Part shown: piece after piece, positions 24,677 to 34,566 of the stretch | How the letters are laid out: every line of letters starts with the position of its first letter | Numbering within the stretch: position 1 is the first letter of the stretch | Origin: Verrucomicrobiaceae bacterium | GTDB taxonomy: Bacteria; Verrucomicrobiota; Verrucomicrobiia; Verrucomicrobiales; Verrucomicrobiaceae | Direction of reading: 5' to 3' | Assembly (NCBI GenBank): GCA_027487315.1 | Contig: JAIYDW010000106.1 | Coordinates: 1 to 43,323 of the forward strand | Length of the DNA: 43,323 nucleotides | Notes under the pieces: generated by a model | Told to the model about the DNA's origin: nothing | Database searches by the model: none | Seen by the model: the letters and a program-made list of their open reading frames with translations, nothing else | Position numbers and translations under genes: made by a program

Positions 24677-25159
24677 TCAATCGAATTTTGGCCTCACCAT
24701 CTGCCCAATTCCATCCCGCAACCGCACAGACCACTAACCCCCTATGCCCTTTGCATTCTTCACAACGCCCACAACCAAGTCATCCCAACCATTGCGAAAA
24801 CACACCAAGTTCCCTCTTTCACCTGTCAGCCCGATCTTGCAAAGGAAAACGCAACGTCGTGCTGGAGCGAAAGTCGTTCAACTGACATTCCTATAAACCA
24901 CAACCGACCCATCACATTTTCTCCTTTTTCCTAGCACCCACTCAGTCAATCACGTATATTTAAACGACCTATTCCGCACATTTATGCGCAGCCTCACACT
25001 CTCCGTAAACTACCGTCCTCCATGCCCACCAAACCTCGCCCTCACGCTAGAGATATCGCCTCGGATAGGAAGTCTCTGTGGCGCTTTAAGTTTAGAATAA
25101 CTTCAATTTTCCCTGAGTATCACATTTCGATTCCGATCCGTTAACCTCAAATCACGAGC
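24677..25159. other. AT-richer divergent intergenic region between HNH gene and GHKL cluster
   Basis: No gene is recognised. The DNA changes from C-rich to more AT-rich at about 24900. This region must hold the promoters for both divergent transcripts. A TAGAAT (25093-25098) is a possible -10 for the GHKL operon, but no good -35 sits at the right distance. Confidence 0.4.
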
Positions 25160-26674
25160 TTGATTCCCTCCTTAAATTTGGATCTTAGCCCGTATCCGTC
25201 GGCTCTCTTGGAGTCGCTGAGAAGCATCGGCTACACCCTCGAAACGGCTCTTGCCGATATCATTGATAACAGTATTACTGCTCAATCCAAATCGATTTCT
25301 GTGCGTTTTCTATGGGCTAATGGAGCCCCCTGGATTGCTATTATTGATAACGGAATTGGCATGTCACAAAAGGAACTGATCGAAGCGATGCGCTTCGGTA
25401 GTAGGACCCCCATCGAGGAGCGCGCCGAAAATGATCTGGGAAGATTCGGTCTTGGGATGAAGACTGCTTCAATCTCGCAATGCCGACACCTCACAGTTGC
25501 ATCAAAGCGCGACGGCCAGCTGACTGTCTGCGAATGGGATCTTGATAAAATCGCGATCACCGGCGCTACCGGTTGGTTAGTGGGACTTGTCGAACCGGCC
25601 GTCCTTTCACAGGACCAGCTCTTGAACAACCTGGTGTCGGAATTCCTAGAGGCTAACACCTCTGGAACCATCCTCCTTTGGCGAAGAATGGATAACTCCA
25701 AAGTTGAAATGGGGAATTCCGTTGCTGAAACTCGCTTTTCGGAAGCCCTAGATTCGGCAAGAAGGCATCTTGAGATGGTATTCCATCGCTTCTTAGCCCC
25801 TGATCGAGGAAAATCCTCAATTCGAATGGATTTCAACGGCAATGCACTTGAGGCTTTTGATCCTTTTGGCCCGTCAATCCCAGCTCGGCAAGAGCTTCCG
25901 TCCGAAACCATCCGCATAGAGGGCCGAAAAATACAAGTGCAGCCCTATATACTTCCGCATAGGAGCAAGGTTCCTGCCGCCCTCTATGAACAATATGCCG
26001 GTGAACAGGGATACCTGCAAAACCAAGGATTTTACGTTTATCGAAACCGTCGGCTGATTGTAAAAGCAACTTGGTTTCGACTGATCAAGAAAGAGGAGCT
26101 AAACAAGCTCATTCGCGTAAGGGTCGATATTCCCAACAGCTTGGATCATCTTTGGCACATTGATGTTAAGAAATCTCAGGCCAGCCCGCCCGAATCTGTC
26201 CGTCGGGAACTGAAGAAAGTTATTGGAAGGATATCGGGAGCGGGCAGGTTCGTTTTCACCCGGCGTGCAACCACACTGAAGAGCAGAACAATGACCCCTG
26301 TATGGTTCCGCGAGGTCGCGAACGGGAAAATTCGCTACGGCGTCAATGAAGAGCACCCGCTCGTTAAAGCGCTGTTAGGAAAAATAACAAAGGAGCAGGC
26401 TTCAGAGTTGAGGACCTGCCTTCGCTTAATTAACGAGACGTTCCCTCATGAACTGTTTTTCGCGGACGTGGCGAGCGACACGACCGAGTTCGACATTCCA
26501 CAACATGGGGAAGAGGAAGTCCGTAAAGCAGCTATCCAGCTCATCGACGCCCTCCGTTCTTGTGGCTTCGTGGGCGATGAACTGCGAAAACAGCTGCAAA
26601 ACACAGAGGCATATCCATTTCCCCCAGAGCTTATCGCCGAACTTTTGCCCGAACCTACTAACCAAAATGGCTGA
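25160..26674 (+). CDS. MORC/MutL-like GHKL ATPase of a restriction-modification cluster
   Basis: This 504-residue protein starts at a TTG; no ATG occurs before the catalytic motifs. The GHKL ATP-binding site is complete: E-T-A-L-A-D-I-I-D-N-S (about 27-37), I-I-D-N-G-I-G-M (about 61-68) and G-R-F-G-L-G-M-K-T-A-S (about 93-103). The middle region resembles the S5-fold transducer of MutL/MORC ATPases (F-Y-V-Y-R-N-R-R-L-I). ATP-driven dimer clamping on DNA is the family mechanism. Bacterial members of this class sit beside Z1, PD-(D/E)XK, AIPR and cytosine methylase genes, exactly as here. It overlaps the Z1 gene by 8 bp. GC content is visibly lower than in the host genes. Confidence 0.85.
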   Translation: MIPSLNLDLSPYPSALLESLRSIGYTLETALADIIDNSITAQSKSISVRFLWANGAPWIAIIDNGIGMSQKELIEAMRFGSRTPIEERAENDLGRFGLGMKTASISQCRHLTVASKRDGQLTVCEWDLDKIAITGATGWLVGLVEPAVLSQDQLLNNLVSEFLEANTSGTILLWRRMDNSKVEMGNSVAETRFSEALDSARRHLEMVFHRFLAPDRGKSSIRMDFNGNALEAFDPFGPSIPARQELPSETIRIEGRKIQVQPYILPHRSKVPAALYEQYAGEQGYLQNQGFYVYRNRRLIVKATWFRLIKKEELNKLIRVRVDIPNSLDHLWHIDVKKSQASPPESVRRELKKVIGRISGAGRFVFTRRATTLKSRTMTPVWFREVANGKIRYGVNEEHPLVKALLGKITKEQASELRTCLRLINETFPHELFFADVASDTTEFDIPQHGEEEVRKAAIQLIDALRSCGFVGDELRKQLQNTEAYPFPPELIAELLPEPTNQNG

Positions 26675-29345
26675 CCTCACCAAACTAATCGAAACAGTGG
26701 CTCTTATCCTTGAGCAAAGAGAGCCGCCGACTGAAGAAGCACTTAGTGCCTTCGTAAAAGCCCAAGCAGTGCTCCTCTCCATGATTCCGGGCGATGTCCC
26801 ACAAATCGCCTTCACGGATGGCGAGATCGCGGAGGCGGTCCGGACGCTACAAACGCGCTTTTCAGTCCGCATGAGGTTGGGCTCACTCTTTCAATCAGAG
26901 GACTACAAGCCTTGGCTCGCTGGTAAACAAGGAGACATCAATTGGTATTACTGGGAACGCTATCGCAAGCATTTGCTAACTAGTAAAGGATTTCCCCCGC
27001 ACGTAGTGAGAGCTTTGGATGATGTCACTGACAGTGTTATCGACCACTTGGCGGATCCAGAAAAGGATGGCGTGTGGGCCCGAAGAGGACTTGTGGTTGG
27101 TCACGTGCAGTCCGGAAAGACCGCTAATTACACGGGCCTCGTCTGTAAGGCGGCTGATGCTGGATACAAAGTGATTATCATACTTGCCGGGTTGCTCAAT
27201 TCATTGCGCAATCAGACCCAGGAGCGAATCGACAGCGATTTTATGGGGTGGTGCACTCGTTCGAAAGAATACATCGGTGCGGCAAAATTCGGCACTGAGC
27301 GTAAGCCGGTGTGCTTGACTACAACCACGCAAGACTTCGCACGTCTTGTTGCCAATTCAAACACAATGGGACTCAAGGCTCTGAACGAGCCCGTGGTGCT
27401 GGTGATCAAAAAGAACAAGTCCACCCTGGAAAATCTTCACAAGTGGCTTTCCGAGCACAATAAGCACAACTTACGGGATTTTCCCATGCTTCTCGTGGAC
27501 GATGAGGCGGACCATGCCTCGATCAACACAAATAAAGACGACAAAGATCCGACAGCGATCAACAAAGCAATCCGCAATCTGCTCTCGATCTTTGATCGCA
27601 GCTCTTTTGTTGGATATACAGCTACTCCGTTTGCAAATATTTTCATTGATCCCGAAACCGAGGATGAAATGCAGAATGGAGAAATCTACAAAGACTTGTT
27701 TCCGCGGGACTTCATTTTGAGCCTCGATCCACCCGACAACTATGTCGGTGCTAACCGCATATTCACAAGCACGGCCGATCTCGACTCCACTCGTGACATT
27801 AATGACAACGAAGACCTTTTGCCGGTCAGGCATAAAATCGACCTAGTCCCGATTGCTGTTCCAGCCAGCCTACACAAGGCAATCAACTGCTTTATTCTTG
27901 CGCGTGCAATACGCATTCTCCGGGGGCAGCAAGGAAAGCATCATTCAATGATGATTAACGTTAGTCGCTTCACCGCCGTTCAAAATCACGTCAAGGGATT
28001 AGTGCTCGATTTGATCAAGGAACGCAGACAAGGGGTAAATAATTTTTCAGGTCTCCCTTCTGCTGAGGCTCTCACGAATAGCTCGCTTGCCGCCATCCAC
28101 GACACTTGGACGACTGATTACTCGCACACCGGTTTTAGCTGGGGAGATGTACAGGCAGTACTCAAGAAATCCATTGATCCGATCGAAGTTATCAGTGTTA
28201 ACACTGGCTCAACAGATTCCTTGGATTACTCGAAATCGAACTACCCCGATGGTAGAAGCGTGATTGCAGTTGGCGGACTGTCTCTTTCACGAGGACTCAC
28301 CTTGGAAGGTCTCCTCGTAAGCTACTTCCTCAGAAACTCAATCATGTACGACACTCTCATGCAGATGGGTCGTTGGTTCGGCTATCGAGATGGATACGAA
28401 GATCTTTGCCGCATATTCATGACGCCTGACGCTTCGTCGTGGTATGCGCATATCGCCGATGCCACAGAAGAGCTGCGGAGTGATTTTACTGCGATGGAGA
28501 AGGCAAAGCTAACTCCATTGGAGTTCGGTTTGCGAATCCGCAGTCATCCTACAGCACTGATTGTGACAGCAAGAAACAAGATGCGTAACGGAAAAGCAGT
28601 TCCTCATCAGATTGCACTTGAGGGAAGACTCATTGAGACGCTCGTGTTATCGTCAAACAAGGAGGTAATTGATGCGAATCTCGAACTTGTGAAAAGAACT
28701 ATCGACGGGGCAGAAAATGAATCCAATAGTGGTGCCAAGATCACGCCCCTTGGATACGTATGGGAAAAAGTATCGGTAAGACTAATCCAAGGTTTCATTG
28801 AGCAATTCAGAAACCATCCCCACTCGTTTTACACCCATTATCATCAGCCTTTGGTTGAGCACCTATCTTGGTTGGAGAGTGAAGGGATAGGAAGGTGCGA
28901 TATTCTTCTGAAGACACTTAAGCCTCAGGATAATGACGGCTATTTGCCGGTAGTTGGATTAAAAGGGACAATGCAAACCCGAACCGAAAAAACTGCCGAT
29001 GTCGGGAATGGCGTGATTTCATTCAAGAGAAAATCCAGAATTGGTGAGGCTCGCGATGAGGAAGTGGGTATCGAACCCCAGGTTCTAGAAGCGTTACGGG
29101 AAAGCGAAGGTTTAAAAACGCTAAACCCGAAGCGTTATCGGGAAGTCGAAGGAAAACGTCCCCTCTTGATCATTCACCTTTTGCACCTGAAAGATGCTTC
29201 TATCGAAGGGGTCGTTGCGTATGGCCTAAGTCTGCCAGGGAGCGCAACCACAAGAAGGCCTCGAAAACTTGTAGAATACATTGTCAATATTCCGTATTGG
29301 AACCAGACGTACTCAGACCTCTTATCTGACGAGGAAGACGAATGA
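26667..29345 (+). CDS. Z1-domain helicase-like ATPase
   Basis: The chosen ATG (26667) lies inside the end of the GHKL gene and gives 892 residues. The open frame runs further upstream, but that part lies inside the GHKL gene. Walker A V-G-H-V-Q-S-G-K-T is at about 145-153, Walker B L-V-D-D-E-A-D-H at about 275, and G-Y-T-A-T-P-F-A-N at about 315. G-G-L-S-L-S-R-G-L-T-L-E-G-L is at about 536, and Q-M-G-R-W-F-G-Y-R is at about 566. These are the motifs of the Z1 family (endonuclease-associated superfamily II-like ATPases). It probably remodels or translocates DNA for the nuclease encoded next. The stop overlaps the next start as ATGA. Confidence 0.88.
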   Translation: MADLTKLIETVALILEQREPPTEEALSAFVKAQAVLLSMIPGDVPQIAFTDGEIAEAVRTLQTRFSVRMRLGSLFQSEDYKPWLAGKQGDINWYYWERYRKHLLTSKGFPPHVVRALDDVTDSVIDHLADPEKDGVWARRGLVVGHVQSGKTANYTGLVCKAADAGYKVIIILAGLLNSLRNQTQERIDSDFMGWCTRSKEYIGAAKFGTERKPVCLTTTTQDFARLVANSNTMGLKALNEPVVLVIKKNKSTLENLHKWLSEHNKHNLRDFPMLLVDDEADHASINTNKDDKDPTAINKAIRNLLSIFDRSSFVGYTATPFANIFIDPETEDEMQNGEIYKDLFPRDFILSLDPPDNYVGANRIFTSTADLDSTRDINDNEDLLPVRHKIDLVPIAVPASLHKAINCFILARAIRILRGQQGKHHSMMINVSRFTAVQNHVKGLVLDLIKERRQGVNNFSGLPSAEALTNSSLAAIHDTWTTDYSHTGFSWGDVQAVLKKSIDPIEVISVNTGSTDSLDYSKSNYPDGRSVIAVGGLSLSRGLTLEGLLVSYFLRNSIMYDTLMQMGRWFGYRDGYEDLCRIFMTPDASSWYAHIADATEELRSDFTAMEKAKLTPLEFGLRIRSHPTALIVTARNKMRNGKAVPHQIALEGRLIETLVLSSNKEVIDANLELVKRTIDGAENESNSGAKITPLGYVWEKVSVRLIQGFIEQFRNHPHSFYTHYHQPLVEHLSWLESEGIGRCDILLKTLKPQDNDGYLPVVGLKGTMQTRTEKTADVGNGVISFKRKSRIGEARDEEVGIEPQVLEALRESEGLKTLNPKRYREVEGKRPLLIIHLLHLKDASIEGVVAYGLSLPGSATTRRPRKLVEYIVNIPYWNQTYSDLLSDEEDE

Positions 29346-30307
29346 ATAATCCTTGGTCAGCAATCAATAAACCGGCTTCAGATTTTAATGTTCGCCTGGT
29401 TGACCATCATCATCCCCTACTTCTTTACTGGGGAGTGGATGTGCGTAATCGATATGCCTTTGTCTATGATGAAGAGGTTCTGGCCATGCCTGAACAAAAA
29501 TCGCTTCCCAGTCTATCTGGCATCTCCACCACAGTTGTGATGCAAGGGGAGCGAGCAAAGCTTGTCCTAATTCTCAACGAAACGGCGAACTGGGAGTTGT
29601 TTCATGCTTTATGCTGTGACATCGTTCGAGCTACAGCTCAAGTTACCGAAGCTTCGCATGGCCCTTCCATTGTTCTACGTAGACTGAAGCGCTGGCAGGA
29701 TTTCCTGAAAAAGGAGCGGTCGGGCCTGCTTCCGATGGAGAAGATCAAGGGACTTATTGGAGAGCTCCTTTTCTTGTCTGGCCCCGTGGCTTCGTCCTTT
29801 GGATGGAATGATGCGGTGACGTTTTGGAAAGGCCCCGAAGACGCGCCTCAAGATTTTGCTGTCCATGATACAGCCGTCGAAGTGAAGTGCCAAACGGGGG
29901 GATCAAAACCCTCGGTTCGAATTTCCTCCGTGGAACAGTTAAGCCCTCAGCTGCCGAAGGCATACCTTGTCGTTTATACGATCGCATCGGCTTCCGGGGA
30001 GGAATCGACTCATTTTAATCTCAACAGTTTGATCGATTCGATCCGAGAAGAACTAGCCACTTCTTCCGAGGTCGCACGCGAGCGTTTTGAGGACCTTGTT
30101 TATCTCGCCGGCTACATTTCATCCGAAAAATACCTTGAGTTTCACTTCACCAAAATCGCGGTGAAGTGCTTCAAAATAGTCGAAGGTTTTCCGCGAATTT
30201 CACCTTCCACTGTCCCTCAAGGCGTGGACTCACTCTCGTACGTTCTGCAACTCGATGCTTGTGCCGAGTATGTAGATAAACCTCATTGGTGGAGCATCGA
30301 ATCATGA
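29342..30307 (+). CDS. PD-(D/E)XK nuclease-like protein (DUF4420 type)
   Basis: This 321-residue protein has a putative active site at about 172-184: Q-D-F-A-V-H-D-T-A-V-E-V-K-C-Q, in which Asp and the E-x-K of the PD-(D/E)XK fold are present. An upstream helix L-I-G-E-L-L-F-L (about 139-146) supplies the usual conserved Glu. Proteins of this type are the predicted restriction nuclease of GHKL-Z1-AIPR clusters. It overlaps both neighbours as ATGA (29342 and 30304), so the four products are probably made in fixed ratio. The family assignment is by motif and context. Confidence 0.82.
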   Translation: MNNPWSAINKPASDFNVRLVDHHHPLLLYWGVDVRNRYAFVYDEEVLAMPEQKSLPSLSGISTTVVMQGERAKLVLILNETANWELFHALCCDIVRATAQVTEASHGPSIVLRRLKRWQDFLKKERSGLLPMEKIKGLIGELLFLSGPVASSFGWNDAVTFWKGPEDAPQDFAVHDTAVEVKCQTGGSKPSVRISSVEQLSPQLPKAYLVVYTIASASGEESTHFNLNSLIDSIREELATSSEVARERFEDLVYLAGYISSEKYLEFHFTKIAVKCFKIVEGFPRISPSTVPQGVDSLSYVLQLDACAEYVDKPHWWSIES

Positions 30308-32376
30308 CAATCGAAGAATATTATCAAGAGTTTACACAGGATCTGATTGCACGAGCTGGGGCAGACGAGAACTTCACTCGAAGTAGCTTCGTCGAACATA
30401 TGTGCTCCACTTTAGAGGATGAGGGTTTCATGACGGGCTTTACACAAACCGACTACAAGAACACTACAAAGGGCCTGGCAGTGGATGCATGGTCGTTCAA
30501 CGACGAGTTGGCTTGTCTCACACTCATTATCGGCGACTACCGCGACTCCGGAAGCCTTGAAACTCTTACCAAGACAGATATCGAGAAGGCGTTCAAGAGG
30601 CTCGTCCGCTTCGTGGAATCTTCTCTCACGGGTGGATTTGCCGAGTCGCTAGATGAAGCAATGCCCGTGACAGAGCTGGCTTGGATGTTCAAAAAATCGC
30701 GGCATGAGATTGCGCAAATCTCTCTTATTCTCGTCTCCAATGCCGCTCTAAGCGCCAAGGTCGGTGCGCTGCCAAAGGAGTTGGTAGGGAAGTTCCAAAC
30801 AAACTACGAAATATGGGATCTAGGCCGAATTCATCGTGCTAACACTTCGGGCAAGGCAAGAGAGGATATTTGGATCGACTTCGGTTCAAGAGAGACAGGT
30901 GCTCTTCCATGCCTTCCGGCATACTTTGGAGACGGTTCTATGCAATCCTATTTGCTTGTAATACCTGGAAGTGTTTTGGCTGAACTTTACCAGGATTACG
31001 GAGAACGGTTGTTGGAGCAAAACGTACGGACATTCCTCCAGTTTAGGGGATCCATTAACAAGGGGATGCGCAACACCATCGTCAATGAGCCACACATGTT
31101 CTTCTCCTATAACAACGGGCTTACCGCCACGGCAGAAGAAGTCATTACGGTTGAAGGTGACCGGCAAATTTGCAAGATCAGGAACCTTCAAATTGTCAAT
31201 GGCGGACAGACAACCGCATCCATTTTCACTGCAAAAAGAAAGGAGTCTGCAAATCTTGATAAGGTTTACGTCCAAGTGAAGCTCTCAGTGGTCCCACCTG
31301 AAAAGGTCGAGGAGATTGTGCCACGAATCTCGCAGTATTCGAACACCCAGAACAAGGTCAATGCAGCGGACTTCTTCTCGAATCATCCCTTCCATCTCAG
31401 GATCGAAGAATTTTCCCGCCGCCTTTGGGCGCCAGCTGCCAACGGCAGCGTGCAGGAGACTCACTGGTTCTATGAGCGTGCGCGTGGCCAATATGCCAAC
31501 CAACAGGCTAATCTTACCACTGCAAAGCAGAAGAAGTTTCTTCTCATCAATCCACGGAATCAGATGTTCACTAAAACGGATCTGGCCAAGTATGTCCTTT
31601 CATTCGAGGAAGTTCCCCACGAAGTAAGCTTGGGAGCGCAGAAGGCATTTGCCGGCAGTTCCAGTAGTCCTGGTTTCGTTGGGCGCATTGCGACACAATG
31701 GGCTAAGGATGACGGTAAAAGTTTTAACGAACTGTGGTTCAAAAATACCATTGCTAAGATGATATTCTTCCGACAGGTGGACAAACTGGTATTCCGACAA
31801 GATTGGTATGGAGGCTACAAAGCAAACATTGTCACCTACACACTTGCGAAATTCGCGTGTATGGTGCGAACATCCGGGAAAAATTTTGATTTCCTACGTG
31901 TTTGGAACCTTCAAACGCTTCCTGATACGGTCGAATTCAAGTTGGTAGAGATAGCCAAGATTGTGAACGATATCTTAGGCAACCCTCCGCCGGCTTATAC
32001 CAAGAACGTATCCGAATGGGCCAAAAGGGCGGATTGCTGGGCGTTGGTCAAGGACGTACCTCTAACCCTCGACGAAGGCCTTTTGGAATATCTCGCAGAT
32101 TACGAACAGATTTTAGAGCGTGAAGTGGATGGCCTCCGGACTCAAGTCATACAAGACAGCATTCACACCCAGACATACGTAGTCAACAAGGGAGCGAGAC
32201 ACTGGCAACGGCTTCGGGAATGGAACCAGATCAATAAGAAACTGAGCCCAAAAGAAATTGGCATTCTAGATGCTGCGTGCTCGATTCCTAGAAATGTCCC
32301 TAGCGACAAACAAGCCCCTATCTTGGTCGCAGCGGAAAAGCGCGCGATTGAAAATGGCTTTCCGCCAGAAGTTTGA
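30304..32376 (+). CDS. AIPR-domain phage-resistance-type protein
   Basis: From the ATG overlapping the previous stop, the protein has 690 residues (M-T-I-E-E-Y-Y-Q-E-F). An in-frame ATG at 30286 would add six residues. The AIPR core is visible as M-F-F-S-Y-N-N-G-L-T-A (about 265) followed by L-Q-I-V-N-G-G-Q-T-T-A (about 296) and I-S-Q-Y-S-N-T-Q-N-K-V (about 342). The family is named for abortive-infection phage resistance proteins and is a frequent partner of Z1 and MORC-like ATPases. Its biochemical activity is not settled. It ends 79 bp before the methyltransferase start, the largest gap in the cluster, so a second promoter for the methylase is possible. Confidence 0.85.
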   Translation: MTIEEYYQEFTQDLIARAGADENFTRSSFVEHMCSTLEDEGFMTGFTQTDYKNTTKGLAVDAWSFNDELACLTLIIGDYRDSGSLETLTKTDIEKAFKRLVRFVESSLTGGFAESLDEAMPVTELAWMFKKSRHEIAQISLILVSNAALSAKVGALPKELVGKFQTNYEIWDLGRIHRANTSGKAREDIWIDFGSRETGALPCLPAYFGDGSMQSYLLVIPGSVLAELYQDYGERLLEQNVRTFLQFRGSINKGMRNTIVNEPHMFFSYNNGLTATAEEVITVEGDRQICKIRNLQIVNGGQTTASIFTAKRKESANLDKVYVQVKLSVVPPEKVEEIVPRISQYSNTQNKVNAADFFSNHPFHLRIEEFSRRLWAPAANGSVQETHWFYERARGQYANQQANLTTAKQKKFLLINPRNQMFTKTDLAKYVLSFEEVPHEVSLGAQKAFAGSSSSPGFVGRIATQWAKDDGKSFNELWFKNTIAKMIFFRQVDKLVFRQDWYGGYKANIVTYTLAKFACMVRTSGKNFDFLRVWNLQTLPDTVEFKLVEIAKIVNDILGNPPPAYTKNVSEWAKRADCWALVKDVPLTLDEGLLEYLADYEQILEREVDGLRTQVIQDSIHTQTYVVNKGARHWQRLREWNQINKKLSPKEIGILDAACSIPRNVPSDKQAPILVAAEKRAIENGFPPEV

Positions 32377-32455
32377 CCCTTCCATGTATTGGCAGTGGAT
32401 AAAATGAAATGGGAATTAGCAACGATCCGAATCAAGACTTAAACAACCATCAATA

Positions 32456-34003
32456 GTGCATAGAAACGATTATTCGAAAATTCCAATCATCGACCTTTTT
32501 GCCGGTCCAGGGGGACTGGGCGAGGGCTTTTCTGCTCTGCGCTGCTCAGGAAAGCCCGTTTTTAAGATAGGCCTCTCCATCGAGAAGGATGCGGAGGCCC
32601 ACCGCACATTGGAACTCCGAGCGTTTTACAGACAGTTCCCAGATGGGCAGATCCCACCCGACTATTACCAATACCTTGGAGCGAAAATCTCCCGTGCCGC
32701 GTTGTTCGATGCTTACCCAATTGCAGCTCGTCACGCCCGAAGGGAAGCGTGGAATGCCACCCTTGGCATCACGTCGCCCAACGAAGTTGATGCAAGGATC
32801 ACCGAAGCGCTAGCAGGTCGCAGAAATTGGTTACTCATTGGCGGTCCGCCCTGTCAGGCATATTCAATTATGGGCCGTTCAAAGATGATCAGCGAGAAGG
32901 GCCGTGATAAATACGAAGCCGATCATCGTCATTTTCTTTACCGCGAATATCTCCGCATAATCGCGGACTTCCAGCCGCGCGTCTTCGTCATGGAGAATGT
33001 GAAAGGGTTGCTTTCCGCTACCCTCAACGGCGAATCAACGATTTCAAAAATTCTCGCCGACCTTCAGTATCCAATTGCCGCGATTCATGGCCCGCGCCAC
33101 CGCGATGCCAATCTGACCTACCGGCTTGTGTCCTTAGCCGTTCCGGCCTCTGGAGACTTTGGCAAGTTTTCCCCTGCCGATTTTATCGTCAGAGCCGAAA
33201 AATATGGTGTTCCCCAATGCCGCCACCGACTCATAATTGTCGGTATCTCCGAGCGTGTCAAAGGCACGCCCGGCTTGCTCACCGAACAGCCCGAGACCAC
33301 CGTTTCCCAAGCCATCGACGATCTGCCTCCCTTGCGCAGCGGATTGTCCCAGGAACAAGATTCGGAAACTGCATGGCTTGAGGCCGTGGGATCCATTCGT
33401 CAGGCAGCGTGGCTAAACGCGAAACAGGTCGATGCGGATGTGTATCGTCACATAAAATCGCAATTGGCTGAACTGTCTGCCGACTTGGTGCGCGGTAGCG
33501 ATGAGGCAAAGACGTCGCGTAAGGCTCTCCGATTGCATCCTGACTGGTTCCGGCCGGACGGCTATACACACATCTGTAATCATACCACCCGATTGCATAT
33601 GCGTGCCGACCTGCACCGCTATTTGTTCCTCGCTGCTTTTGCGCAGGTTCATGGTCGCTCACCATTGCTGGAGGAATTCCCCAAAGACCTCCTTCCGAAA
33701 CATAAGAACGTCGGCACCGCAATAAAAGGAACCAAGTTCAACGATCGCTTCCGAGTTCAGGTTGCAAACCGTCCGGCCACCACTGTTGTCTCACATATTT
33801 CAAAGGACGGTCATTATTACATCCACCCAGATCCTTCGCAGTGTCGTAGCCTTACCGTCCGTGAAGCTGCACGGCTGCAGACCTTCCCTGACAACTATTT
33901 CTTCGAGGGTCCACGCACGCAGCAATACCATCAAGTGGGCAACGCTGTTCCGCCCTTTCTCGCGCACCAGATCGCGCAAATCGTGGCGGGATTGTTTCCC
34001 TGA
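32456..34003 (+). CDS. C5-cytosine DNA methyltransferase (Dcm family)
   Basis: This 515-residue enzyme has a GTG start; the first ATG is far inside. The ordered motifs of C5 methylases are present: D-L-F-A-G-P-G-G-L-G-E-G-F (motif I, about 12-24), G-G-P-P-C-Q-A-Y-S with catalytic Cys (about 128), and M-E-N-V-K-G-L-L (motif VI, about 179). Q-C-R-H-R-L-I-I-V-G follows (motif VIII, about 255). A target-recognition region spans about 270-430, and Q-V-G-N-A-V-P-P-F is motif X (about 490). It would protect host DNA against the nuclease of the cluster. Length is above the usual 330-420, with extra residues between motifs I and IV and in the recognition region. A hairpin terminator follows. Confidence 0.92.
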   Translation: MHRNDYSKIPIIDLFAGPGGLGEGFSALRCSGKPVFKIGLSIEKDAEAHRTLELRAFYRQFPDGQIPPDYYQYLGAKISRAALFDAYPIAARHARREAWNATLGITSPNEVDARITEALAGRRNWLLIGGPPCQAYSIMGRSKMISEKGRDKYEADHRHFLYREYLRIIADFQPRVFVMENVKGLLSATLNGESTISKILADLQYPIAAIHGPRHRDANLTYRLVSLAVPASGDFGKFSPADFIVRAEKYGVPQCRHRLIIVGISERVKGTPGLLTEQPETTVSQAIDDLPPLRSGLSQEQDSETAWLEAVGSIRQAAWLNAKQVDADVYRHIKSQLAELSADLVRGSDEAKTSRKALRLHPDWFRPDGYTHICNHTTRLHMRADLHRYLFLAAFAQVHGRSPLLEEFPKDLLPKHKNVGTAIKGTKFNDRFRVQVANRPATTVVSHISKDGHYYIHPDPSQCRSLTVREAARLQTFPDNYFFEGPRTQQYHQVGNAVPPFLAHQIAQIVAGLFP

Positions 34004-34016
34004 TTTTAATTAAACC

Positions 34017-34037
34017 GCGCCACTAGGCGCACTTTTT
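34017..34037 (+). terminator. Terminator hairpin between methyltransferase and vsr
   Basis: GCGCC and GGCGC pair around ACTA, followed by AC and a run of five T. It sits 14 bp after the methyltransferase stop, between convergent genes. Confidence 0.6.
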
Positions 34038-34131
34038 GACTGCGTATCTTCTCGGGCGAATTCTCTACGTAGCTCGTCCCGAGCGGTCTTGTCAGATTTC
34101 GCCGAATAAGGCGGCGAACGAAAGCTGCTCC

Positions 34132-34566
34132 TTAATGAGAGTCATGGCCAGTAGCCGAATTTAGTAAGCGACTCAGTCTGCGAGCGACCTTCTCCCCGTT
34201 GCGCTCCACATCGCACTCCCAAACGGTGATCACGCGCCAACCGAGCTGCCTGAGCGTACGCAGGTGCTGTTTATCGCGCTTCGCATTGCCTTTGAGTTTT
34301 CTCTCCCAGAACTCCCGCCGTGTCGCTGGGATGCGGCCCTTGTCGCAGCCAGCATGCAGATGCCAGAAGCATCCGTGCACAAAGATCACGGTGCGGTGCT
34401 TCGGCATGACGATATCCGGGCGTCCGGTCAGATCCTTTCTGTGCAGGCTGAAGCGATAGCCCATCCGGTGCAGCATAGAGCGAACCTCCTTTTCCGGCGT
34501 GGTGTTCTTGCTCCGGATACGGCTCATGTTCCAGGAACGTTGTTCTGCGGTAAGCTTGTCAGCCAT
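34132..34566 (-). CDS. vsr: Very short patch repair endonuclease
   Basis: This 144-residue protein begins M-A-D-K-L-T-A-E-Q-R-S-W-N-M-S-R-I-R-S-K-N-T and contains G-Y-R-F-S-L-H-R-K-D-L-T-G-R-P-D-I-V and F-V-H-G-C-F-W-H-L-H-A-G-C, near-consensus for Vsr. The catalytic Asp (R-P-D-I-V) and the His/Cys metal-binding residues are present. Vsr nicks beside T:G mismatches that arise when 5-methylcytosine deaminates, repairing damage caused by the methylase. It is convergent to that methylase, 128 bp apart, as expected for a Dcm-Vsr partnership in a restriction-modification locus. Confidence 0.94.
   Translation of the reverse strand: MADKLTAEQRSWNMSRIRSKNTTPEKEVRSMLHRMGYRFSLHRKDLTGRPDIVMPKHRTVIFVHGCFWHLHAGCDKGRIPATRREFWERKLKGNAKRDKQHLRTLRQLGWRVITVWECDVERNGEKVARRLSRLLNSATGHDSH

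Noticed and set aside
23948-24934. 328-codon plus-strand frame opposite the HNH gene
   Set aside because: Arg/Pro/His-rich shadow of the well-supported HNH endonuclease.
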